From: Acanthaster planci
Lineage: Eukaryota; Echinodermata; Asteroidea; Valvatida; Acanthasteridae
NCBI RefSeq assembly: GCF_001949145.1
Contig: NW_019091650.1
Coordinates: forward strand, 62,001 to 126,000
Reading direction: 5' to 3'
DNA length: 64,000 bases
Shown here: positions 33,121-47,105 of the stretch, in pieces
Numbering within the stretch: position 1 is the first letter of the stretch
How the letters are laid out: each line of letters starts with the position of its first letter
Notes under the pieces: generated by a model
What the model was told of the DNA's origin: nothing
Databases searched by the model: none
What the model saw: the letters and a program-made list of their open reading frames with translations, nothing else
Position numbers and translations under genes: made by a program

Positions 33121-36100
33121 AATATATATTTACACAACAATTAATAACGAAAGGAGAGAAAATGTTGTCCAGCTAAGCTTGAAAACATGCATTATTATGC
33201 ACAAACTAATGTAAAATTCTTACATCACAGTTTGGTTTATGAATATGGAAATACTCATTTGCATAAAACCAAAAGGGCAGCAAAACCCTTCGTAACAGCG
33301 AAAAAAATTAAAATGAGGTTAAATGAGACACAAAGATGCAATTTCTTTGTTTGTATTCAAAAACTTTTCATTGCAGCTATACCCTTTTTACGGCGTCAAA
33401 TGATGCCAATTTGACTGTCGTTTTGCTTTAGCATTGGAAAACTGAAACGCTCTAAGGCAGTTTAAGAACAAAATGTACCATCTGAAACATTTACAATTTA
33501 GAAAGATGTATGTGACTAAATATAGACCTGTCAAGATGAAGTTAACCATTTAACTTGCGGTGACGAATTCGGCATGCCAGACGTTTTGTCTGGCAACAAT
33601 TAATGTGTTCTAAGTATTGTGTTAGTTTGATTTCACTGTATATAATAATGGCCCGGGGAAAGGCTACGGCAGACCGCGCTGTGTGCGTAGTTCTTTAATC
33701 ATAGTCGATAGCGGTACTCTTTGAAACTTCTGGCAACCAATAAAATCTGACACCGATCTCAGGATTCTGAAATGACACTTTGATTATGTTCATTAAGTAT
33801 AATTTTACAAACCAACCATCACATTCTGAAATCTGAACTTTTAGATCTACCTCACTTAATGGATATCGAAATTACCTGCACTCCATAATTTAATTCAGCT
33901 TACTTATTGGTTGTTTTGGTCTCTTATTTATATTGATGACTGCCAAACTGTAATGTATTTTTGTAAATACAATTTGCAAAAGGCAGCTGTTATGCGTACG
34001 AGTTTTGAAGGAACTGAGTTGGCGAGTAACGGGTGTTGAGGTATATAGTAACACGTGATTCATTCATTCATTGCTGGTTTACTATTAAAATCTCAATAGC
34101 ACCCAAAGGCTGAATTGCTAAGATTTTTTACAAATAGAAATTTTACAAATACATGAAATGTAATATCAACACAGAACTAAACAAAACAGACAGAAAAAGA
34201 ATTTAAAGAGATAAACCTAACACCATGTACATATATACTAAAAATTAATGAATAAATAAATAGGGTAGAGACAGACGGATAAAATGTTCAGTATGTTACA
34301 GGATAATTATAATATCAGTCGAAGTAGATCTGTTAGTTGAAGCGATTATTTCGGCCTTACGTGTAATGTTTCATTGGTTTTTGCCATGTGTATGTCTTCG
34401 AAGTATACATTTTATTTACAAGCAGTACCGTATAACGAAAACACCGCCGCTGTGCGGTAGCTCTGTCGCTGTGGTTACGAATATAGAATGGCAGATTTCT
34501 TTGCAAGAGAATTAAGTTTCACAGTAAAGTATTTATAACAGACTGGAAAAACACCGGCTGTCGCCAACTTAACGCATTTGCCCCCGAAAACGTCTTAAGA
34601 AGGGAATTTCTTTTGAAACCTTTGGCTGTCCATCACAATTTCGCATGGCTACCCTTGGCGGGATACAAGTATTGAAATCCCGGCTAGAATTAACGGGCGT
34701 CTGGGAACCGGCGTGTTGACTCTGCGGCCTCATGGTGTGCGCCAAATATAAATATATCAACCTGCATCGTGCACTAATTAATAGATTGGTTTATGGTTCC
34801 GTGGACTACACTAGGCGAACTGAAGAATTGGGGGGGAGCACAATTGACTCTCGATCATATACGGAGCCTGATTTCTAAAAGGCACCGAACAGTGCGGCCA
34901 ACTGAAGTGGACGGACCTTGTGTGCGTGGGAAATTACCAGCGATTTGTTCGTGAATGTGAGCCGTGCTTAGGCCAATGTGGTGCCACAAAAGGTGCTTAC
35001 TTTTCAATTTTACTTTCCACCCGGACCAAAAATTCATTAGATTCATCCAATGGACGGTGGCATATCAGAAACTCTCGAAATGCTGATGCCAAACATGTTA
35101 TTAGTAGGAAATGCAAAAATTTTCATATTCTGTTCATATCTAGGATAAAAGAAGTGACTTTTTCACATACGAAAGGTCAATCCCCTACGATATGAAGTTA
35201 AGATGTAGTGGTTTCCTTTATTTGTAGAAGAATATAAAAGCTATTAAAGATCATCAGAATGCTGATAGACCAAAGTAATTGATCAATCCGGAAATGACGG
35301 GGGTTCCGATTCCTCGTATCCATTGCAAATTGATGCCTCCTAAGGTCCAAAGAAAACACAAAAAACCAATCCCACTAATGCAAATGGAAGTGCGCCTCTT
35401 GATACCGAAAGCTAAATATAAAAAAGTCCCCGTTGGCATTTGCCCTGCAGACGGATCACTTTGATGGGCGCTTGTGTACTCTTATGACTTATTGAGGAGG
35501 ACACTGAGGCGGCGCAAACATTCGGTCCATTGAGAAGCCCAGGGAAAATTGAAATCCGGCCTCCGCGGCTGAATTAACGGCAGCAGTGGAGCTATAATTG
35601 AATCGTAAGTGAAGTATAATTTGAAGGACTTACATGTGGATGATTAGATTAAATGTCCTCTTAAACATTTTCTTCGATTGGATGCTGTTTCATATCTACG
35701 ACAAGGCCACTGTAAACTTCTGGGAAGGCTCTATCCACCTCTTTTGTTGAAACCAACCTTTGCGTGTAGTGCATTGCAGTACATGTATAGTGCAATCCAA
35801 GTCAAAGTGCGTTGGTCCACATTTGCCATTGATACTGAGTAGAAGTTTTCATTAATCACATCGCCGTAACGTTTTCGAATCAAATCATCCAGGAGGGCAG
35901 GCGACATTTTCTTCTTTTGAAAGCCAAAATATTCATTTCTGATTAGGAACTTGTTCACGACGTGGAAATAAAGGAATGTAAACCTCTCAGTGGGATGATA
36001 CATTTTTACACAGCTGTGTAGACCCTATTCATGTGAAGGCAATTGTTTGATCTTACTCCCAAAATCTGTTTGATGTATTGCAAACTGTCAATTAGAATGG

Positions 36101-39100
36101 CACCAGACTGTTTTATAATTCCGTGCGCTGCAAGCCCCCCTTTCAATAATTTTCAGAATCTGGCAAGGTACAATTCTGTGTGTTCAATCACAAATTTGAA
36201 CAGGAGTTGACAGGTGCACATTTGTACTGAAATTTAATTTCGCTATTTTTGTTTGTACTCTCGTCATGCAAACATGAAGAGTTAAGCTCGGTTTCAAATT
36301 CAATATGGGTAGCTCTGTGAATAAAGTCTGTAGTGGTGAGGGTCCAAACCAGATTGTGCGAAATCGCATAGGAGTTCTGATTATGTTATCCTCTATTTGT
36401 GCCCACTCAGCAGAATTCAAACTCCTAACTTCACCCATAAATATCTTACGTGCACTTAATACGTGATATGTAATACTTGATATATACAGATGTTGTACAA
36501 GATCTTCGAGTGTGTATTCTCTGTGTATTCGAGTTTGTTTCTGCATTCAATTGGGGACCCTGAACAATAGAGGACAATAAGGTCCCCGATTGACAGAGGA
36601 TCCTCGATTGACAAATGTGTACAAAACATATTGGTGGTCTTCTAAACACGTGAACGTACAAACAAAAGAGGAACAATAGGGGGTCCCCAGTTGCAGGCAA
36701 ATACACACTTGTGTGAGTGTGTAAGCCCTTTGATGATGTTGTCCGCTCCCTTGAACTTAGAGGGAGGCTGAATTCCTCCTGCACTGTGTACCTTAGAGTA
36801 CGTACTCCCCAGCTGCATGGCATTGTTTTGTCCCTTGAATGGGCCAGGGCCATTGCCATTGATTATTAACATTTGCAACGCTGTTTAGAGCTGCTGGGAT
36901 ATTTGTAACGAGACGCATGTCGAATTATTGAACGACGGACAAAGGCGGGTTCATTGACCGCTTTGGCTGGTATCGATCGAGGAGAACTATATTATGCATG
37001 TTCGCCGTTGTTATACAAATATGATTTCACGAAACATCAAGAGGAGCTGTAAGGTAAAATGCAAATCACAATCGTTTGACCAAACGCCCTGTTGAAGGAA
37101 TCCAAATTACATGTGTACAAATTGCGTTGCTTCTTCTACATGCGTGATAATATGCCCATCTTTATAGGCGTACGTGTATAACAGTGTTCAAAATGCCTCT
37201 TCCGAAAACTCGAGAAGAGGATAAGTTGAAAGACAATGAAGCGACACTTAACTGCCAAGTGTTTGATTTACAATGGAAATTGAGGCAGTGAGAGAAAAAT
37301 GATTCCCGCATTTGGGCGTGCGCGTTTGTGAAATAGTTCTTGGCGAAAACCTGATCCAAGATTATAGCAATTTGTCGTGGACTTCAATTTAAAAAAATAA
37401 TAAATGTGTCTTTTTTCTTCATCTTTTTTGAGCGTTGCAATTTTGCGGAGCAATAAATGTGACACAGCTTTAAATGCAAACAATGTGAGCCAAATATCTA
37501 CATTTGTACTGCTGTGTCGTAATTGCGGTTCATTACTGATTGTCCATCGTTTTATAAAATGATAATACTTTTAACACATGAATAAATTGATGTTAGTAGA
37601 GCTTATTAAATCGAGAGAATAATTTGTTTCCTTTCAGTAATTCGTAAAATGTTGATGATGAAGAAAGATGGCATGTATATCCGTGCCACGGCGGTTTGTC
37701 GGCCAAATACCACGCCACAACAGCAAAGTCCTTTTGGGGGGTAAAGATAGGTCCACCTGAGAAACCTTTTCCTGCGGATTTCATAGCCGGGACAAGAGTC
37801 TTGGGAAATGCATTGCCAACGACCAATGATAAGACGTAGCGGGGGAGGTCCTCCTTGAGCAAAATTTAACTCCCCCTCCATCCCCTATCCCAGGCGTGCT
37901 GATGGCTCACCTCTACAGGATAATTCACAATTCAGGCTAATGTATACAGCGTGAAATCTGAAATCATGAACTGCAAAATCCTCAAGGATGCAGCTCAAAC
38001 ACAGGAGACAGTGTACAAGGACGAAAGCAGGTTTTAACGGTCATAAGGGGGTCCCTTTACGAGAATGTGACCTATGCGTTTGTTACTACTCCATTCGTCC
38101 CTTTCTGTTGTTTGGACTTATATTTTCTGCTATATCCACATGGATTGTACACACGAGCCTCAGTTGGGACTTTGACCTGCAAGTACTCTGCCTGATTACG
38201 GTGTTTTACGTAACTGAAGCCCGTAACTGGTCCTCTAAAAGTGGACGGGCAATATATTACACGTTTGGAAGTGCAGCTTTGGTACAAGGAAAGTAAAAGG
38301 TTGCACAGCAGTCGATAAACTACCACAACAAAAGGTAAATACATTCGCTCACAAAAATGAGAAAAAAATTATCATAATTAATGTGCATTCTTTGAGATCA
38401 AAATTCATTCAATCTGTCACCATTGCTTGGTTTTTGTTAAATATTTTGGAGGGTATTTTCACACCTTCGAGAAAAATATGCTCCTACAGGTAGTCCCAAA
38501 GTCCATTCCAGTTTAGAAAGTGATGCCTCCACTTAGTTTTAAAACAGAGCAATCCCAACTTTCATTCCAATGTTAAATAAATAGGACTTAATAGTCCCCT
38601 TGATGCCACTTCAGATTTCATTCCTCCCTCTGGTCAGTAGAAAATTTCATGGCATTTGAATCAAATTTGCAGCTTTTTAGATTTACGCCTTTCAGATTTA
38701 CGATTTCATCTGAAAAATGTTTCGACTGTTACACGAATCAGTTCACTTCCGTGGTTGTTTGTTGGATTAAAATTAATATACCAACGGCGTCAGCTACCGT
38801 GTGAACACGCGGCGGTCGTGGGGAAACAAGTTGATTGTGATAAAGAACCTGACTGGTGCACAGTTGTATGCAGTTGGGTGCCCTGAAAAGATGCAATCAA
38901 GAGAGTAAATAATTAAAGCCGTCGAAACCTCCACCGATGCCTGGAGAAAATTTCCCTTGTGTTTGTTTCCAGCATAATTAGTGTGGACCTAAAAATGCCT
39001 AAGGTAAACAGAAATAAATTTCTCGACTGAGTAGAAAGTTTCCCCCAAAATAGCTGCTGGTCATGGAAAGTGTAATTCTCTCAGTCAAAGCATCAGCGAA

Positions 39101-41647
39101 GTTTGGAAGACCTTTTTTTTCTGGTCAGAGGACATGTAGCTCATGGAAATTAAGCAGTTCGAGTGAAAATATCAAGGAATTAAACCATCAATTTACAATA
39201 AATTTTCTGCAGAGGACATACAAAATAACTATTATTAAAAAAAGTCATCGAACACTACCTGTAATGTTTTTCTGAAGTAAAGAAAACTTCAAGATTTAAG
39301 GATAGCCCTTTGATTTGTTTCGCCTTTGTTTTTAGGGGGTGGCGCCCGTTTCTTCTTTTTTTCTCTCTTTTTTTAAGGGAGGTTCTTTATTCTTGAGACA
39401 AATGATGACACAAGAGGGCGGTATTTTGCACGGGTTGGTGATTCAGAGCCTGTGCTGGTCGACCAACATGTACTTTTGTTGCGGGTAAGGGAAGTACATG
39501 TGATCACAGAGACTCAAGTTTTCTGCATGAGTCTTCATTTAACAGTTGCTTATTAATTCATCACCAGAAGTCATGTAAAATGCGACGAAATCATGTCCTT
39601 TTTAATATAGTGAGATGGAGAACTCTGCTGAATTTGGGGACGCGTGCGCTTATTATTTGATTATCAGATGAATAAAAAATGGTCTCCAGATCTAATATAA
39701 ATATAAGAGGAATAATACATCGTTGTGATAACGAATGGATTTCCAACAGTGCAAATAAAAGGATAACTATCCAGGGGTACCTAAATGACATGTGCGGTTA
39801 AGTCTGGCTTCATGTCGTGCACGTCAAAGCGAAAGATGAATTCCCAACCGCCTCTTGTCTCCGCGGTCGTGATGTTGAAGACGTCTCATCGCCATGGTGA
39901 CAGAGCATTTGCACGACTGTAAAATCTGTGTAGAGCCCGCCAATATGAGAAAGCATCTTGACAAAGAAAAATCATCGGGGTCGAGTGCCGTCCTCGACCG
40001 GGCCCTGGGTCTCCTCTCGCCACGGCTGGCCCAACGGAGTGGTCGAGAGCAACGGCTCCCCAAGGAGACGTTAAAACAAATCAAGATCGCGAGGGCATCG
40101 GCTCGTCAGAGGCAGCTATGGAGTCCCCTCCCCCCCCCAGCGGGGCGGCATTGGGTCGATTCCCTAAAGTCCACGAGTCTGTTTTCCGAGAAAAACCTGG
40201 GAAATGGGAGGGGGAGGAAATGGTTCAATTAATTCTGGAGTGGTTTGAGCGGGCAGAAGCCATGTATTAGTTTTTAATGTAATTTGCCTGATCACGGAAC
40301 TTTCCGCTCACCGCACAGTACGTTCACCTCTTCAATCATGATGTCCAATTGTTCATGTCTGGATAAAAATATCGGATCCAATCAGATGTGATATGCGACG
40401 TCTCTCCGTTTGATTGTGAGAAACGTGATTTTTTTTAAAAAGTGTATTTCGGTGGGCTTTTCGTTTTGGGCCACCCGTATGCATTGGCAAATGAGACGTT
40501 TAATCTTTTTTTTCATTATCGACATGTTTGATTGTAGGTTTGTTACACCATTTCGGCATAGCAGTCATAATCTCTGGAATGACATTGCAAAGTTACTGCG
40601 AATGATTGAATGGCGTATGGACAAGGAAATACGCGTTTATACCGTACCTGTCGTCTCTTCCGCTGGTGTTGAGTGGGTTCCGCTGGGGTCTCGCCTATCT
40701 TTCTGTTTTGGGCTTGGATCATCCATCTCCCAGTTATTTGCGCACGAACACAGAGGGAGCAGAATGTCTCTCAGTCATTCATATTCAGTGTACTGTACTG
40801 ACGTCTGTCATGCCTCCGTCTGCTAAACGTGCCGCGCGCGACAAATGACGCCAGCGTGACAGCGGCACGAGGGACACCTCCCGCCTTGAGAAACAGGCTA
40901 AGCTGCGAGGTCCACCTATCAGCGGGGGAAGGAGTTGGAGCTAAAGGTATTCGTCCATGGCTTAAGGAGATCTAAGATGTTTAGCTGTTCAAGGCGACAC
41001 CTGGGAGTTTATGGGCGTAAAGAAACCACAGCTTTAGCCTACGATAGGGGGGAGCATCAGGAACAAGCGTAGGGTGTTATTCCGCCTGGTTTATGCCTCA
41101 CGAGATTGTCTCTGAGTGCAAGATGCCAAAATCAAAACCTTAAGGATAAATCGATTTGACGGGGTACGCTATTTTTTTTAATCTCCTGCTAAATTCAGCC
41201 TTCGGAAATATGATTTACCTCGCAAATACCGTTCTACGTAAACAATAGGCGTCGCTGATTTACGTAGTCGGAAAGTAAAACTACCATGCTTATCAAAACA
41301 ATGCTATCCGTAGAGACTGCTTGGCGCTATTTATGAGCGTGCGCTGGGTGTACGCGTACATGTACCACCTTGCATTGGCAGGTGTAAGTTATGCAGCCGC
41401 TGGCTCGATTTTGTAGTACTAGTTTGCCGCTAAATCGACAAAATTGTAGTCTTGCACGTAGAAAACGACAGCGTCCCTTCTGGGTCTTGAGTTCATCAAG
41501 TTCTGGTGAAATCAAAATGGACACAAGCCAAGCGCTTCGGTACGATAGCACTGTCTGTTATTTCAGCCCCAGGCCGATTATTAGGTGTTTACTGGGCACC
41601 CACGCATCGCATAATTTGGTTGCGGTTGAAGAGTATGTATCTGCTAT

Positions 41648-43289
41648 GGGCGGCCATCGGGGCAAAAAACACAATGTGAAAATTATAAATAAAACCAAGA
41701 AATATAGATATGAAAATATAATACAAACGAAAAATATAAACACTCACGATAAACATAAATAAAAACGAAACGTATAAGTACAACAGAAAAATATGAATAA
41801 GAAAAGTTAAGAGAAACGGCAAATATACAGACAAACGAAACATATTTAAATGAATGTAAAATCCAAACAAAACAAAACAAATTGTGCGATGAAATGTAAC
41901 TGTCGCGCGCCATATAATTGTCGGCAGCAAGATATGAGTAGTTGCGCAGTATTTCGATCGCCAGAAATATATCAAGTCCCAAAACTGTTACAAGTCGCGA
42001 ATTAAACTTGCCTCCAGTCCCTCCACCGTCGAGTGTTTTTAGGAGTATGTATAGAGGGCGCAGACCTTAGGCTTGTTTTGCAAAGACATCCTTGCCACTC
42101 CTTAGCCCTTGGGGGTATATAGTCTACTAATTCAAGTGTGCCCCCCATTACCTTTTGAAAAAGGAGCTTGTTTGGCCGCAACGGTGAGATTGTGTCAATC
42201 TTTGCCAGGATCAACTCCTTGGTTCTTCGGGGTTCCATCTGAGAGCAGAATGGCTAAAACATACGGTTTTGAAAAACGATCCTAACTGTCCGAGAAAGTT
42301 AAGGGTTGCCACTTAAAAAGAAAATGGCTGCAAGCATACTTCAGGAATATCGCTTTTCGGGAGGTGATTTTGTTTTGTGGGAATAGTTTAAAATGCAATT
42401 GGTTAACTCACAAAAAATTGAAAAGAAATTGAAAGATTTGGGACCAGACAATAAAATAATTAAATTTGTGTTTCAGAAACATCAGATGTTGGAATGCATG
42501 TGATTGGGCCCTGAACAATGCCGACTTTACACTGTTTTCAATGGGATTGAATTGGTGGACTGCACCCTTAGTGGCCTGATTCCCATCCCATACTTAGTCT
42601 CCAGACGTCTTTCGATGTATATCGAATGCATGGGGGAGACAAGGAATCAGTGGTGTTTGCGCAGGACATTTCTTTCGAACTCGAGTGAATTGGCGCTGAT
42701 AATTTAACTTCGCGGCGCAGCCGGTCCAGTGCCAGCTTCGTCCCAAGTGGTTACTGTATATCCCGCATAGGTTCGTAAACGACAGGGAGTGAGGCCGTAC
42801 TGCATTCACTGGAGGGACGAGGTAGGTCCAGAGCCCGAGGGGCTGGTTCCCGGTACTCATTGTCGTTCAGAATTTAAGTACGAGGCACGGCAGAAACAGT
42901 AAAAAATATTTTGCGACTTGATACAGCTTTGGGACTGGCGATCAAAATACCGCGCAACTGCTCTTATCTTGCTGCTGACAATTATATGGCGCGCGACAGT
43001 TACATTTCATCCCATATTTGTTTCGCACAGAATTTCGATTTTACGTTCATTTAAAATGCCATTCATATTTACATGTATCTTTTTATATTTGTCATTTCTC
43101 TTAATACTTCCTCATTCATATTTGTCTGTTGTATTTATACGTTTCGTTTGTTCTAATATTTATCGTGAATGCTATATTTTTCGTTCATTTTAATATTTTT
43201 CGTTTGTGTTTTTATTTTTGTATGTAAATTTAAATTTTTTGGTTTTAGTTATAATTTCCGTTCTGTCTTTTTTGCCCCAATGGCCGCCC
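41648..43289. mobile_element. Large foldback element with arms of about 350-380 bp
   Basis: The left arm 41648-42001 is the inverted copy of the right arm 42911-43289. Outer ends are GGGCGGCCATCGGGGCAAAA and TTTTGCCCCAATGGCCGCCC. The best inner block (GATGAAATGTAACTGTCGCG and the next 24 bases, from 41888) matches the complement of the right arm with one difference in about 44. The outer halves of the arms are very A/T-rich. The loop of about 900 bp holds the family 2 element at 42108-42573 plus about 330 bp of unassigned DNA. I see no target-site duplication and no transposase frame. Confidence 0.8.
42108..42573 (+). mobile_element. TIR element family 2, copy 2 (inside the 41.6-43.3 kb foldback)
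   Basis: This is a full-length partner of 12163-12662 in opposite orientation. TIRs are TATATAGTCTACTAATTCAA at the left and TTGAATTGGTGGACTGCACC at the right. Interior blocks include TGAAAAAGGAGCTTGTTTGG, GGTGAGATTGTGTCAATC, AGAGCAGAATGGCTAAAAC and CGAGAAAGTTAAGGGTTG. Two collinear end-to-end copies define the unit as about 470-500 bp. Confidence 0.8.
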
Positions 43290-44129
43290 ACAGCCTGTGG
43301 GGTTCGTATATTAACAAGTTCATTATTTTCGAACAAGCCACGAGGCTTTAACTGTTCCTGAGCTCCAATAAGCAGGACTCTTTCCGTCATAAAAGGGTTC
43401 AAAACCATAAGCCACTTGCAGAACGAAGATCGCTCTTGAACTTTCGAATCACTCAAACATGCACAGATACAAGCAGTAGACATTTCTAGCGGCTTGAAGT
43501 GGCAGATGAATATATACATTTGCCGTGATGGCGATTTGGATCGGTTCTGTCCTAGCCTCCACGTCAACACGTCGTTGTGAGTCTCAACTTCACATCTCAA
43601 CACGTGAGGAGTGGCTGGCGTGAACAGCCGTCTATTCATCTGAGCTCTGCTTGGCACGCCCGACAGGAAGATTACCCCCAATAATCAATCACTCTCGTAG
43701 AACGCCGGAGCACCGTGAAGGTGAACGTAGGGCGAGTACTCGTCTGCCAGCTTAAAATTGAAAACATCTAGTTTTGAACTTGAGGTCGCCTACATGCGAC
43801 ACAATGATTTGTGCAGTATTATTAGCCGCGTGTGTTTGCTTGTAGATTCGTTGGAGTTTTCATGTATCGAATTATCTGTGTACGAGTGTAATTTTCGACA
43901 TCAACAGGCACACTTTTCTCAGTGACCGCTTTTCTTAGTGAACGTTAATATTGTGAAGTTAGACTTAGGCATTTTGCTCAGGTTTCGTATACTGTGTCGA
44001 ACACATGCCTGTAAGGCTTGAGAGTACATTCATATGGATATTATGTTAGGAGAAAATTAATGTTAGTACCGTTCGAGATTAAGACTTAACCCTTCCCTTG
44101 GTGATGTTCGCGTTTGTTGACAAACATTT

Positions 44130-44335
44130 TTGAATTCGTTGCCCTTGTTAATAATGTGACCCTATCCGCCCTAAGCAGAGGTACCTTCTCATTGGCTGAA
44201 AAGAGCCTTGCTAGTTCAGAGTGTCCATTTTGTTGGTAGCGATGCAACCACTGTGAACCAGCAATGTGCAGTTACTACCAAAGGTACCTCCGATGCTATT
44301 GAAATTGCGCCTTCACTTGGTCCAGCTCGGGGCCC
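44130..44335 (+). repeat. Dispersed repeat family 1, copy C
   Basis: It carries TATCCGCCCTAAGCAGAG, CATTGGCTGAAAAGAGCC, TTGTTGGTAGCGATGCAACC, GTGAACCAGCAATGTGCAGT, ACCAAAGGTACCTCCGATGC and GCGCCTTCACTTGGTCC, in the same order as copies A and B. Confidence 0.7.
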
Positions 44336-46025
44336 ATAGCATAGTAAGCAAAATGAAGTGAAATGACGAATTCAGTTACGGCTCTTAAAAATCGGTAACT
44401 GTATATAGTGTGCCTTGGGGGCACTCGGCGTTGTCTCTCAGGACAGGGAAAAATGTGTTCAGATGGGCATCACCACAGAAACGACTCTCAGTTGAATGCC
44501 ATCCCTTGATTTGCGGTAGTAATTGGAAGAATTCTAAATAAATTGAAATTGCCTCAGGAGGTATGTCTTACATTAGACTCTTGCTCTCTCTCCCGTGGCA
44601 AGTAGACATTGCAAGGACAACGTTGGCTGTCTATGCAGACAGGACAAGAAAATCAGTGCGCAGTTAGGGCTTCGTTGGCACCTCGCCTTTGGGTGCAATT
44701 GGTATCAGAACAGCCGGGAATGGTTGTTTGGAGTTCATCTTTTGGTCACTGCTCTTTTTATGTCCATCTTCCAACTTTAAAACGAATTTGATACGATCTT
44801 AAAGACAACACGGTATAACTATTCTGTTAATAAAATCTCATAAGGGATAAGTACCTTAGTATGGGATCAGACATCGGATTTTTGGCAGGGTTGCGTTTCG
44901 TGGGAAACGTAGGGGTAAATCACGTAATCGTAAAGATTTCAATTTATAGCTGATTAAAGGCTGCAACAAAATCAAGCACAGTGCGAATCCCATATCTGAC
45001 TCGATACACTAAGGGGATATTTGAATTATGCAGGTGCAGTAAAGCGCCCGAAAACATGCCTCCACGGAACACACGTGATGGAGATATCTAGTTACACTAG
45101 GCTCACGATTATTTTCGTAGGTTGTGTTGTCTGAATTATTGCGAACAGTATTGCGTGATATTTTTAAGATACCAGTAGGCGTGTATTCTTTGAACTCTTG
45201 ATGGCAGCAGACATATTCAATTCACTGTATCACTCTAGGAATTCAAAGGCAGCTGTAAAAACTGTTGCTCATGGTTGGAAATATTGGGGAAAAAAGGTTT
45301 TCAGATTCATTTCAACTTTAATTGACAGACACAATGAGAAAAAAAAATTCGTTACCTTGCAAACTCCTCTGCGCTTCCAGGTCTGAATTAATTCTAAATT
45401 AATTCCTAATAAAGATGATTGTCTTCATTTCAATAATCTATTAACCGTGACGGCCCTACAAATGACTTTGCAAATAATAAGACTTGGATTTTTTTGTAGA
45501 AAGGAACTGTAAGAATAAAAAATGCCATGTCATTCTCGGAGTACGTCTCTCCTTTTTTTTTTAAACAGAGCAAGTGTCATTCGAAACCTACACTTCCGTC
45601 TCCGAATCATGCGGACAGGCCAAAAAAATCAAACTCTTCAAGGCGATATTTTGTCTCGTGTCATTTCTGCTACTTTAGTTTTATGTAAGATTAAACCGTT
45701 GTGTGTGTTTAGTAGCGGCATCTAGTCGGGCAGACAGTGTTCCTGAACCTCCTTGACCATGCTTAGCTGTTTACCGTGGAGCAGGGCTGTAATGCCAAAA
45801 CTCGGTGCCGGAGAGAGGGCGTGATCAATCATGTCAAAGTTCGACTTCAGTGGCCTCACGTTTTTTGACGACTGCCGTGCATGGAGACAGATGAGTTTGG
45901 CCTTCCGCTGGCATTATTTTAGGAGCAGATTCAAGGGGCATGCCTAGCGTTCACCAAGCAGAGCTCCTGTGAGAACAATGAGATGCAACTACAACAAACA
46001 GTACCTTTATTTTTATTTTTTTCTT

Positions 46026-46144
46026 CTGGTTTGTAGGATGGTAGAAGTACATGCAGTGGCTGGTCCTTAGAGGGCTAAAGATTCTGGTTTTGTAGGGTGG
46101 TAGCAGTAGGCCTACACTGGCAGGTCCCCAGAGGGCTGAAGACT
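46026..46144 (+). repeat. Two-copy tandem duplication (about 58 and 61 bp)
   Basis: CTGGTTTGTAGGATGGTAGA (46026) and CTGGTTTTGTAGGGTGGTAG (46084) begin two units that both end in AGAGGGCT(A/G)AAGA. They diverge in the middle. Confidence 0.8.
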
Positions 46145-46953
46145 GCCCCTTTCTATAAAACTTTTTCCCATTAGCCCTGTCGTTCCGGAGTGAAGTAGTG
46201 GCACCTTCAGACGATTGATAATTGCGGTTGTTTCACTCAGCCTGTTCAGGGTCACCCCGATAGGTCTTGATACTTACTGTTAAAAAATAAGCCCCAATTT
46301 TGGTGTACTAAATGCTTGATTCGGCATGGAAGGAAGCCTCGATATATGTGGAATCCACACTTGCTCGCCGTGAATTTTCTCCTCTGCCGAGCAATCTCAT
46401 TACAGGAATAATTTTTCGAATTACTTCTCCTTTTTTAGTACCTCGGGGGCTTCAAGCGGCCATCGAATCAGAAGTTTTTCGGCGAAGAGATACGGCCGGA
46501 ATTCGATCAAAAGTTAATGGCATTTTTCACCAGTGGATATATGTGTCATCAATCGGTCCAAAGTCGAAAATCCGCGGGGGGGGTCGGCCGAGCGGTATCC
46601 AGAGGAGTCAGTTGGATGGACAGCATTATGAAGCAATCACCAATCGACGATTGCGGCGTAAATAGTTAATGGCCGTGCGCAAATGGACGGTGATGAATTG
46701 GTGTCTTGAGGAAGACCCATTTTGTTCGGCATTTCCTGCTGACGATGTCAGCCTGGATCTTCCTGAACTTGAGGACTCCGCGTGCCATGACGTCGACTTG
46801 AGAAATTAAGTTTGACCGAGACTGTATAATTTGATCTCATGGATATCATTTCCGAAAAAATCCTCTAACACAAAGCCAGCAAGGAAACTTCCATTTTCAA
46901 TCCTCTTTATGGTGGTTTCGTAGAAAAAAAAAACATTTGAAATATTTTGAATG

Positions 46954-47105
46954 CTATAGAGTACCGAAATGAGTACGTCACGCGCACAATTAGTGTGTAA
47001 AAGGCATTAGCGCGCGAACCAGCGCGTGAACCAACACACGTGCGTACTCCATTCGTTTGCACTGCACTTTCTGGTTCACATTGACGTCACATTCGGTACA
47101 CTATG
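46954..47105 (-). mobile_element. Dispersed repeat family 3, copy with TIRs (152 bp)
   Basis: The ends TATAGAGTACCGAA and TTCGGTACACTATG are inverted copies (12 of 14), each followed inward by a CGTCA block. Read on the - strand, GAATGTGACGTCAATGTG, AGAAAGTGCAGTGC, TGGAGTACGCACGTGTGTTG and GTTCACGCGCTGG match 21852-21937. Confidence 0.65.

Larger units (their letters stand above)
28690..41640. other. Long intergenic stretch, no gene recognised
   Basis: This stretch holds family 4 copy 2, a perfect palindrome at 30.9 kb and a hairpin at 32.3 kb. A G/C-rich segment at 39.85-40.2 kb contains a 112-codon frame rich in Arg, Leu and Ser with no recognised domain. 33.9-34.4 kb is A/T-rich. Confidence 0.6.

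Noticed and set aside
39894-40232. 112-codon Arg/Ser-rich frame, considered as a transcription factor exon
   Set aside because: No DNA-binding motif or conserved block is present. The frame is explained by low stop density in G/C-rich DNA.
46578-46640. tRNA start-like TCGGCCGAGCGG
   Set aside because: It resembles a box A, but there is no box B at a usable distance and no cloverleaf pairing.
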